Positions 1 to 4,629 of a stretch of DNA of 7,803 nt are shown piece after piece. Every line of letters starts with the position of its first letter. Positions within the stretch are counted from its first letter, which is position 1. This DNA is from Terriglobales bacterium. GTDB taxonomy: Bacteria > Acidobacteriota > Terriglobia > Terriglobales > Acidobacteriaceae. Under the pieces are notes generated by a model, which saw only the letters and a list, made by a program, of their open reading frames with translations, searched no databases and was not told the DNA's origin. A program made the translations under genes and the position numbers. The stretch lies in NCBI GenBank assembly GCA_030043575.1, contig JASHXK010000333.1:1-7803 (forward strand), written 5' to 3'.

Positions 1-533
1 GCGTGGTTGCTGTGGGCGGTACGACGCTGGCCTTGTCTACTGTGCTGCCCCCGAGCAACCCTCTGCAATTGGACTACGGTATGGAAACGGCCTACGGCGG
101 AGGCGGAATCAGCATGTTCGAACCGCAACCGCCGTGGCAAAATCCGGCGTGCTCACAATATTCCACAACCAACCGCTGCGTGCCCGACATTTCTGCCGAC
201 GCGAATCCCGCCACAGGCGTCCCGGTCTACGACACCTATAGTGAAGGTGGTTGGGTCGAGGTGGGCGGGAACAGCGTGCCGACCGCCGATTGGGCTGCGT
301 TTTTTACGCTGGTCAACTCGCTGCGTGTGAGCACAGGGAAGAACACGCTCAGCCAGGCCGATCCCGACATGTACACCATCTACTATTCAAGCAGTTATCT
401 GGCTGATTTTAACGACATCACTTCAGGAGGTGGTGGAGAGTGTCAAGCCGGGCCGGGCTACGATCTGGCCACTGGGATAGGGAGCTATAAGGCAAATAGC
501 CTGGCTACTTCGTTGGCAGCGGATACAAACTGA
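1..533 (+). CDS. Sedolisin-family (S53) serine peptidase, C-terminal part only
   Basis: Partial gene: the 5' end lies outside the window, and reading starts in frame at base 3 (176 residues visible, TGA stop at 531-533). S53 enzymes (kumamolisin, sedolisin) are secreted acid endopeptidases using a Ser-Glu-Asp triad; the Glu and Asp lie in the missing N-terminal part. Visible family marks, numbered from the first full codon: AVGGTT near 3-8, YGGGGIS near 31-37, PDISADANPATG near 61-72 and the nucleophile region GGNSVPTADW with Ser91. The C-terminal calcium site is complete: Asp138-Ile139 (NDITSG) followed by Gly150-Pro-Gly152-Tyr-Asp154. A Cys50/Cys59 pair could form a disulfide. The nucleophile motif is unusual: the family's usual G-T-S-x-x-x-P reads G-N-S-V-P-T-A here, so activity is likely but not certain. 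Family assignment is strong; substrate is unknown. Confidence 0.88.
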   Translation, partial: VVAVGGTTLALSTVLPPSNPLQLDYGMETAYGGGGISMFEPQPPWQNPACSQYSTTNRCVPDISADANPATGVPVYDTYSEGGWVEVGGNSVPTADWAAFFTLVNSLRVSTGKNTLSQADPDMYTIYYSSSYLADFNDITSGGGGECQAGPGYDLATGIGSYKANSLATSLAADTN

Positions 534-689
534 CTCTGCCCTTCTTCGGGATTAAGGCGTCGCTCTCGGTCGCAGGTAGGTTATCTATTGCACGATCCGA
601 GACCGTCGCGCTGTCCGGAGGAACCTAAGGCGCTGAGCATCTGGGGGCTGCCCTCCGTGCTTCATTACAATCTCTCCAGGACGAGCGCG

Positions 690-724
690 TAGTTGGCGTA
701 ATATCCCCATTTCACCAGTAACCG
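690..724 (-). repeat. Dispersed repeat, copy A
   Basis: On the minus strand this starts CGGTTACTGGTGAAATGG and continues through GATATTACGCCAACTA. It matches copy D (7738-7772, minus) at 31 of 35 positions without gaps. Like copy D it is followed after a short spacer by a CCTkGAGA-like stretch (about 671-678). Unlike copies B and D, no gene starts downstream of it on the minus strand. The minus-strand reading frame across it is open for 53 codons and reads W-G-Y-Y-A-N-Y, against W-G-Y-N-A-N-Y in copy D. Three of the four differences fall at first codon positions and change the amino acid, and copy B has a stop in this frame, so a nucleic-acid repeat is favoured over a coding remnant. Confidence 0.75.
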
Positions 725-783
725 GGCGCGGCTGACCGCCCTAGGGGCCGAGTTCACGCCTTGCCGGACATTGGTGCCCTCGT

Positions 784-824
784 TCCTACGATTAGCCCAC
801 CACGATCCACGCGATAATTCCCAT
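784..824 (-). pseudogene. Frameshifted N-terminal remnant of a YeaQ/GlsB-like (transglycosylase-associated) small membrane protein
   Basis: An ATG at 824-822 is preceded by a perfect AGGAGG (831-836) six bases upstream, starting 29 bases after the stop of the fibre-like gene on the same strand. It reads MGIIAWIVVG and then stops (TAA, 794-792). Restoring one lost base near 795-797 would continue it as L-I-V-G, giving the conserved start of the PF04226 family (E. coli YeaQ begins MGILSWIIFGLIAG). These are hydrophobic proteins of about 80 residues in the inner membrane. Beyond about 784 the expected sequence is no longer recognisable, so only the ribosome binding site and the first transmembrane segment survive. 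Ten to fourteen residues is a short match, so confidence is moderate. A functional ten-residue leader peptide is the alternative. Confidence 0.42.
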
Positions 825-853
825 AGTCACCCTCCTGTAAGCTGGCGCTCAGC

Positions 854-3001
854 CTATTTCTGCGCGACGGTCTGCACTTGATCGCGTGCCAGTTTCTCCA
901 GCCGTGACACCCGCTCCTGTAGGGCGGCGTTTTCGAGTTCCAGCTCTTGCCGCAACTGCTCGATCTCCCGCTGCTGAGACCTGATCTCCGCTTGCTGGCT
1001 GGCTACGATCCTGGATTGCTCTTCCGCACGATGATATTGCTTCTGCAATTCGTTCAGCAGCATCGGCGCCAGGTACTGATAGCGCACCGTGTAAGGCTGG
1101 CCGTCTTTGTCGTAGGCCACAAGTTCGGGATAGACCTCGGCGACCTCTTCCGCAATCAGCCCATATTGCAGCGTGCGGTCGCCCTCGGTGTCTTCGGGCC
1201 TGTAAAAGAACGTTACCGGGCGCAGCTTCATCAGCGCGGCGGTGCTATCGCCCATGTCGGCGATCTGTTCTTTGAAGCGGCGGGAGGAAGTTGCTGTCCC
1301 CAATTGGCCGTTGGAGTTAACAAAAACGGAAATGCCGCTCGACGATGTTTCACCGTAGATACCGGCGATGTACGTGGCCGTCTGTGTGCCTCCGGCGCCA
1401 ATGCGGATGGTAGTGGACTCGGTGCCCGACGATGGTCCCTGGTTGCCGATATAAATGTCGTGGTTGCCAGTGGTATTGTTCGTGCCGGCGGCGTTGCCGA
1501 TAAAGATGTCGTTATTCCCGGTAGTATTGCTCAACCCGGCGTTATTGCCGTAGAAGGAGTCGTAATAGCCCGTCGTTACAACGGCCCCGGCGCTGTAGCC
1601 GGTGAAGGTGTTGCAGCATCCGGTCACGAGGTTATTGGTGCCGGCCCCGGCTTGACTCCCAACAAAGGTATTGTACGCGGCAGCAATGAAGTTGCCGGCG
1701 CTGTAGCCGAAAAAGGTGTTGTTGGAGCCGGTCGTGTTGGAGTTGCCGGCCAAGAATCCGGTGAAGGTGTTGTTGAAGCCGCCGTTGTTGGAGGAGCCGG
1801 CCCCGGCCCCGGTGAAGGTATTGTATTCGCCAGTCGTGTTGTTGATGCCGGCATCGGCCCCGGTGAACGTGTTATCTATTCCCGAGCCGGCTACGTTGTT
1901 GCTTCCTGCTCCTACCCCGAGAAAGAGGTTGTTGTCAGCTTCGCTGCCAATGCTTAGCACATTGCTGCCGCCGACCTGGTACGTGGCGGCACTGTTATAA
2001 ATGCCCGCCGCACTCACGTCGCCGTTGCCATCGACGGTGAGTTTTGTCGCACCATTGTTTTGGCCGACGAGGATATTACCGCCGGCAGCATTATTGAGTA
2101 CGCCCGCCGTGCCCGTCGCACTGGCGACATAGCCGCTGATGCCGACGGTGCTACCGCTGGTGGCGTTATCGATACCGCGCACACCCGTTCCTGACGTGCT
2201 GCTCGAAGTTCCTCGCAAGCCGTAGGTGAAACCAGTGGTGGACGTCGCGGTGCCAATCAGTCCAACGCCAGCCGTGCCGTAAGCGACGCCTTGCACACCA
2301 TAAGCCGTGCCGCTGGGTGCGTTCGCGATGCCTTGGATACCCAGGCTCGGCGCGGAGGCAATCACTCCCGCTCCCGTTCCATTCTGCGTGACGGCGACGA
2401 TCTGGTCGGTGGTCGAGCCGCTGAAGTTAGTCGGGCCGTCACTGGCAGCACCCTTGCGGACTCCGCCAGCGGCCGGCGGGCTGTTCGAGACATTCGCGCT
2501 GGAAGGCGCCGCCGGAGCGCTGCCGCTGTTCGCCGCGGGCGTTGCTCCGTTAGCGGGCATAAAGTCTGAAGCACTCTTGCCGCCCAGCGTCTCCGCATCA
2601 TGTGCCTTAAACGCATATGGCACACTGACCATCAGAACGCGCGGCTGCTCGGCCTGTCCCTGTACCTGCTCGCCCAGCCAGCGCTGCTCCTGTTGCGAGA
2701 ACAGATCGCTGGGGAAGCCAGTCGCGGCGGTCGTACCTAATAGGACGCTGTAGTTGCCGTTGGCGTCGGTGGTGACGTTCTGCGTCTCCATCCAGATCGG
2801 CGCACCGCCGTCCTGCTGGGCGTAGATGGCGAAGGTCACACCCACCGTCGACGAGGCCAGCGGCATTCCCTCAGGGTTCTTCAGTGTTCCACCGTAGCGA
2901 ATGAGGTTAGGAACGGTGAAGGTGGCAGCTTGTTGCGCGAAACTGGCTGACGCCAGCATGAACAGCGTAAGAACAACAACGGCAAGGTTGAGTCGGCGCA
3001 T
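854..3001 (-). CDS. Secreted fibre-like protein with head repeats and C-terminal peptidase S74 (intramolecular chaperone) domain
   Basis: Start chosen at ATG 3001-2999 (715 residues): AAAGGA lies seven bases upstream (3009-3014) and translation opens directly into a signal peptide (MRRLNLAVVVLTLFMLASAS, likely cut after SFA at 22). An in-frame TTG at 3031 would put ten polar residues before it. Order: a beta-rich N-terminal domain (about 25-150) ending in VPYAFKAHDAETLGG, typical of acidobacterial surface proteins; an Ala/Ser/Pro linker (150-190); Gly-x-x-Gly repeats (220-300); ten 16-20-residue head repeats (358-530); an S74 domain (about 571-650); and a coiled coil (about 650-705). S74 domains trimerise a fibre and then cut themselves off with a Ser-Lys dyad. 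Ser572 and Lys577 are present, but the usual Asp after the Ser is Ser573. Probably a trimeric exported adhesin-like fibre; its ligand is unknown. It has its own promoter (3062-3090). Confidence 0.85.
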   Translation of the reverse strand: MRRLNLAVVVLTLFMLASASFAQQAATFTVPNLIRYGGTLKNPEGMPLASSTVGVTFAIYAQQDGGAPIWMETQNVTTDANGNYSVLLGTTAATGFPSDLFSQQEQRWLGEQVQGQAEQPRVLMVSVPYAFKAHDAETLGGKSASDFMPANGATPAANSGSAPAAPSSANVSNSPPAAGGVRKGAASDGPTNFSGSTTDQIVAVTQNGTGAGVIASAPSLGIQGIANAPSGTAYGVQGVAYGTAGVGLIGTATSTTGFTYGLRGTSSSTSGTGVRGIDNATSGSTVGISGYVASATGTAGVLNNAAGGNILVGQNNGATKLTVDGNGDVSAAGIYNSAATYQVGGSNVLSIGSEADNNLFLGVGAGSNNVAGSGIDNTFTGADAGINNTTGEYNTFTGAGAGSSNNGGFNNTFTGFLAGNSNTTGSNNTFFGYSAGNFIAAAYNTFVGSQAGAGTNNLVTGCCNTFTGYSAGAVVTTGYYDSFYGNNAGLSNTTGNNDIFIGNAAGTNNTTGNHDIYIGNQGPSSGTESTTIRIGAGGTQTATYIAGIYGETSSSGISVFVNSNGQLGTATSSRRFKEQIADMGDSTAALMKLRPVTFFYRPEDTEGDRTLQYGLIAEEVAEVYPELVAYDKDGQPYTVRYQYLAPMLLNELQKQYHRAEEQSRIVASQQAEIRSQQREIEQLRQELELENAALQERVSRLEKLARDQVQTVAQK
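1412..1930 (-). repeat. Tandem imperfect 17-codon repeats in the fibre head
   Basis: About ten repeats (starting at residues 358, 377, 394, 411, 428, 444, 464, 481, 498 and 515 of the 715-residue protein) follow the pattern [N/D]-[T/S/I]-[F/Y]-x-G-x-x-A-G-x-x-N-T-T-G-x-[N/Y]. Period is mostly 17 residues (51 bases), with one 16, one 19 and one 20. Asn at the start is replaced by Asp in the last three units. The period and the regular Asn and Gly resemble left-handed beta-roll heads of trimeric adhesins. The DNA copies are diverged, so the array is old rather than freshly expanded. One unit (444-463) carries an odd Cys462-Cys463 pair. Confidence 0.8.
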
Positions 3002-3061
3002 GTGGTCGTCCTTTCGGGAGGAATTTCCCAAGAACGGGGGAAACCGGGGCCGGATGGCGGA

Positions 3062-3090
3062 ATTCTGTTCGCGGTTTGCGATGTTGTCAA
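3062..3090 (-). promoter_or_regulatory. Sigma70-type promoter of the fibre-like gene
   Basis: On the minus strand a consensus -35 TTGACA (3085-3090) is followed after exactly 17 bases by CAGAAT (3062-3067), four of six matches to the -10. The start point would be near 3055, giving a leader of about 54 bases before the ATG at 3001. The promoter lies between the insertion sequence and the gene, so the gene keeps it after the insertion. Dispersed repeat copy B ends about 22 bases upstream of the -35. Confidence 0.62.
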
Positions 3091-3112
3091 TCGTTATTTG
3101 GACGGGGCAGAG

Positions 3113-3139
3113 TCTCAGGTTGATTGTTGGTATTAAATC
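3113..3139 (-). repeat. Dispersed repeat, copy B, second half (split by the IS)
   Basis: On the minus strand this reads GATTTAATACCAACAATC (3139-3122), then AACC and TGAGA. Copy D has GATATAACGCCAACTATC in the same place, with 14 of 18 matches, followed by TCCCT and TGAGA. The first half of the same repeat lies on the far side of the insertion sequence (4525-4542). Joining the halves restores a near-continuous copy, within one base of the length in copy D. This half is just upstream of the fibre gene's -35 box. Confidence 0.68.
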
Positions 3140-3146
3140 GCCTCTC

Positions 3147-3159
3147 TGACAATGTCGGC
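3147..3159. repeat. Subterminal inverted repeat of the IS, end downstream of the recombinase
   Basis: TGACAATGTCGGC, a perfect 13-base reverse complement of 4506-4518. The match stops at both edges: the next base inward and the next outward differ. This is the end with the long non-coding region. Confidence 0.85.
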
Positions 3160-3387
3160 GTTGTCAAGTTCTTTTAGAGCGCACTTCGCCGCCCGCTTTT
3201 AGGAAAGCGCCATTTCGCTCTAGTGGAAAAAACACCGGCCCAACCAACACGGCTCGCCTTGTAATCCTTGCAGGTCAGGAAACTCGGTCCGACCCATGCA
3301 TCTCTTCGATCGTTGCTCCGATCATGATTACCAGTTCGAACTGCTCAGGGAAGAGGAGCGGGGTGCCCACTCAATATGCTCGGTGTT
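3160..3387 (-). ncRNA. Candidate bridge RNA region of the IS
   Basis: This 228-base stretch between the recombinase stop and the IS end has no gene and is rich in hairpins. TAGAGCG (3175-3181) pairs with CGCTCTA (3216-3222), enclosing CGCTTT (3194-3199) paired with AAAGCG (3204-3209). GATCG and CGATC (about 3309-3322) can pair, and CAGTTCGAACTG (3332-3343) is a perfect 12-base palindrome. IS1111-type elements encode their bridge RNA, which recognises donor and target DNA through two loops, in exactly this position. The call rests on position and visible stems. I could not assign the guide loops with confidence, and ends and strand of the RNA are inferred. Confidence 0.45.
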
Positions 3388-4437
3388 CTATTGCACACCA
3401 TGGCGATTTCCGGGCTGCCCCACGTGCGAACCGAACTTGACCCACTGCTCATAATCCCATCCCTGACGCAGCATCCAGTACAGACAAACCGCCAGTCGCC
3501 GCGCCATGGCCACCTTAGCGATCTTCCGCCCGCGTCTCATCATCAGGTGAAGGTATCGACGCCGCCATTCCGGCAAACTGCGCACCGTGACCTGGGCCGC
3601 CTCCACCAGCAAGAAGCGCAACATCGAACTGCCTTGCTTAGTGATGTGCCCCAGCCGCCGTCGATCCCCGCTGGAGTCTTCCAGCGGAACCAACCCTAGG
3701 TAGCTGGCTACCTGTTTGCCACACTGAAAGCGTTCTGCCTTGCCGATAATCAGCACAAATCCCAGTGCGGTGAGCGGACCGACACCGGGATGGGTGGCGA
3801 GTCGTTGCGCTGCGGGGCACTTTTGCACTTCCTGCTCCACGGCCTGGCTCAGCTCCGCGATCGTCGGATTCAATCGATCCAGCAACTCCAGCAATTGGCG
3901 CCGCCGCCGATCCGCCCAGCGAGCCAGGGGAAACGATTCCAGCCGCTGCCGTTCCGTTCGCCATAACCGCTTCTTACAGCGCAACCCTTCGTTCAGTGCC
4001 ACGGCTTGCAGCTGATTCATCACCCGGGTGCGGGCCTGGACCATGCGGTGACGATGCCAGAGTAGTTGCCGCAGATCGCGATTCTCCCAGCTGGGCACCC
4101 AGATCCTGGGAAAGTCGTCCTTCAACAGCAGCTTCAGAAGCAGCCGCGCGTCTTGCCGATCGGTCTTCTGCTTTCGCACTCGCCGGGTCCGGATCTCGGC
4201 GGCATCGCCGATCCACAGCTCGATCTCCAGCTCCGCCAGCAGTCGCTCGAACCACCGAGCGTGCCCACTGGCCTCCATGCCTACGCGCACCGGAACATCG
4301 CCGGCCGCCAGTTCTCGATAAAAACTCTCCGCTTCCGCAGGATGTTTTAGGCGGCGTTCCTGCAGTTCTCCCGTCTGCATGTCCACAAATGCAATTTGCT
4401 GAAACTCGGGGTGAAAATCTGCTCCTATAATGATCAC
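3388..4437 (-). CDS. IS110-family transposase (DEDD recombinase)
   Basis: A complete 349-residue enzyme, the usual family length. It starts with GTG at 4437-4435, with AGGAG (4445-4449) seven bases upstream, and ends with TAG at 3388-3390. The N-terminal RuvC-like DEDD domain has Asp7 (GADFH), Glu55 (GMEASG), Asp93 and Asp96 (KTDRQDARLL). A helical, basic middle (about 120-205) follows. The C-terminal Tnp_20 domain (about 212-300) opens with THPGVGPLTALGF and carries PLEDSSG, whose Ser256 aligns with the catalytic Ser of IS621 (five residues after the Pro). The enzyme cuts and rejoins DNA through a serine intermediate under bridge-RNA guidance, making circular intermediates. All five catalytic residues are present and no frameshift is seen, so it is probably active. 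The leader can hide its ribosome binding site (4441-4510). Confidence 0.93.
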   Translation of the reverse strand: MIIIGADFHPEFQQIAFVDMQTGELQERRLKHPAEAESFYRELAAGDVPVRVGMEASGHARWFERLLAELEIELWIGDAAEIRTRRVRKQKTDRQDARLLLKLLLKDDFPRIWVPSWENRDLRQLLWHRHRMVQARTRVMNQLQAVALNEGLRCKKRLWRTERQRLESFPLARWADRRRRQLLELLDRLNPTIAELSQAVEQEVQKCPAAQRLATHPGVGPLTALGFVLIIGKAERFQCGKQVASYLGLVPLEDSSGDRRRLGHITKQGSSMLRFLLVEAAQVTVRSLPEWRRRYLHLMMRRGRKIAKVAMARRLAVCLYWMLRQGWDYEQWVKFGSHVGQPGNRHGVQ

Positions 4438-4440
4438 TGT

Positions 4441-4510
4441 TCGGCTCCTTTCTCCCGAGCCTGTTGCTTGGGTTCAGCACCACCAACTCTACTCGGCTGA
4501 AGGAGCCGAC
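4441..4510 (-). promoter_or_regulatory. Leader stem that would sequester the transposase ribosome binding site
   Basis: TCGGCTCCTTTC (4441-4452) and GAAAGGAGCCGA (4499-4510) are perfect 12-base complements separated by 46 bases. In minus-strand mRNA the downstream arm contains AAAGGAG, the ribosome binding site of the transposase. Any transcript entering from outside carries both arms and could fold shut. A competing 6-bp hairpin is possible within the upstream arm region (4493-4498 with 4505-4510), which would free the site. The outer arm overlaps the IS subterminal inverted repeat by five bases. Base pairing is seen directly; the regulatory role is inferred by analogy with IS10 and IS50. 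Confidence 0.55.
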
Positions 4511-4518
4511 ATTGTCAT
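4506..4518. repeat. Subterminal inverted repeat of the IS, end upstream of the recombinase
   Basis: GCCGACATTGTCA, a perfect 13-base reverse complement of 3147-3159. It lies about 69 bases before the recombinase start codon. Confidence 0.85.
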
Positions 4519-4524
4519 GGAATC

Positions 4525-4542
4525 AATTACACAAGTAACCGC
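4525..4542 (-). repeat. Dispersed repeat, copy B, first half (split by the IS)
   Basis: On the minus strand this reads CGGTTACTTGTGTAATTG, against CGGTTATTTGTGCAATGG in copy D (15 of 18 matches). The next six bases (4524-4519) belong to the IS end, and the second half of the repeat resumes at 3139. In the reading frame that is open in copies A and D, this copy has a TAA stop. Confidence 0.68.
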
Positions 4543-4577
4543 TGGCAGCGGTGAGCCGTTTCGGGTAACTTGTGTAA
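4528..4577. repeat. 50-base imperfect palindrome beside the IS
   Basis: TTACACAAGTAACC (4528-4541) pairs with 4564-4577 at 13 of 14 positions. Inside it, CCGCTG (4540-4545) pairs with CAGCGG (4547-4552). The two long arms are the first segments of repeat copies B (minus) and C (plus) placed head to head. It lies about 50 bases past the kinase stop, so RNA from that gene could fold here. No T tract follows, so a Rho-independent terminator is not claimed. Confidence 0.7.
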
Positions 4578-4599
4578 ACGCCTGATAACAACAACTATC
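4562..4599 (+). repeat. Dispersed repeat, copy C, inverted and degenerate
   Basis: On the plus strand it begins CGGGTAACTTGTGTAA and ends GATAACAACAACTATC. Against copy D it matches about 26 of 37 positions with one inserted base; matches cluster at the two ends (TTGTG, ATAAC, CAACTATC). It is oriented opposite to copies A, B and D. The homology is plausible rather than certain. Confidence 0.45.
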
Positions 4600-4629
4600 G
4601 ACTGTGAATGGTCAGTGTGGCCTTCGCAG

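Larger units (their letters stand above)
534..853. other. 320-base gap with no intact gene
   Basis: No intact gene is visible on either strand between the protease stop and the stop of the fibre-like gene; the two genes converge here. It holds two things listed separately: the frameshifted small membrane protein start (784-824, minus) and dispersed repeat copy A (690-724, minus). Bases 541-660 show only very short open frames. The stretch CCCTTCTTCGGG (about 539-550) could form a tiny hairpin after the protease stop, but there is no T tract, so no terminator is called. Confidence 0.6.
3141..4524 (-). mobile_element. IS110-family insertion sequence, IS1111-type architecture, complete
   Basis: The element holds one intact minus-strand recombinase gene (3388-4437). 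A perfect 13-bp inverted repeat flanks it: TGACAATGTCGGC at 3147-3159 and its complement at 4506-4518. About six bases lie outside each inverted repeat before the flanking repeat-B halves begin, so the inverted repeats are subterminal, as in the IS1111 branch. Non-coding DNA is short upstream of the gene (about 87 bases) and long downstream (about 247), the IS1111 layout in which the bridge RNA lies after the gene. There is no target duplication, as expected for the family. The outer ends are inferred by comparing repeat B with copy D and may be off by one or two bases. Confidence 0.82.

Noticed and set aside
665..826. 53-codon open minus frame across repeat copy A, and a similar open frame across copy D (7731-7802), both reading W-G-Y-x-A-N-Y
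   Set aside because: Differences between the copies mostly change the amino acid, copy B has a stop in the same frame, and copy A has no credible start. A nucleic-acid repeat fits better, though a gene end beyond the right edge cannot be excluded.
947..1957. 336-codon plus-strand open frame antisense to the fibre gene
   Set aside because: It lies wholly inside a well-supported gene and its Gly/Val-rich pattern mirrors the 17-codon repeats on the other strand; no ribosome binding site or known domain.
854..3001. Phage tail fibre or prophage remnant
   Set aside because: The S74 domain suggests it, but there is a clear signal peptide and no phage gene nearby.
3162..3167. Outward-facing TTGACA near one IS end, as a -35 for a circle-junction promoter or for the fibre gene
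   Set aside because: With the inferred ends, the junction places GACAAT about 28 bases away, and the flanking TTTAAT is 24 bases away; both are too far for a normal promoter.
3638..4486. Other long frames within the IS on both strands
   Set aside because: They overlap the intact recombinase in other frames and show no family features.
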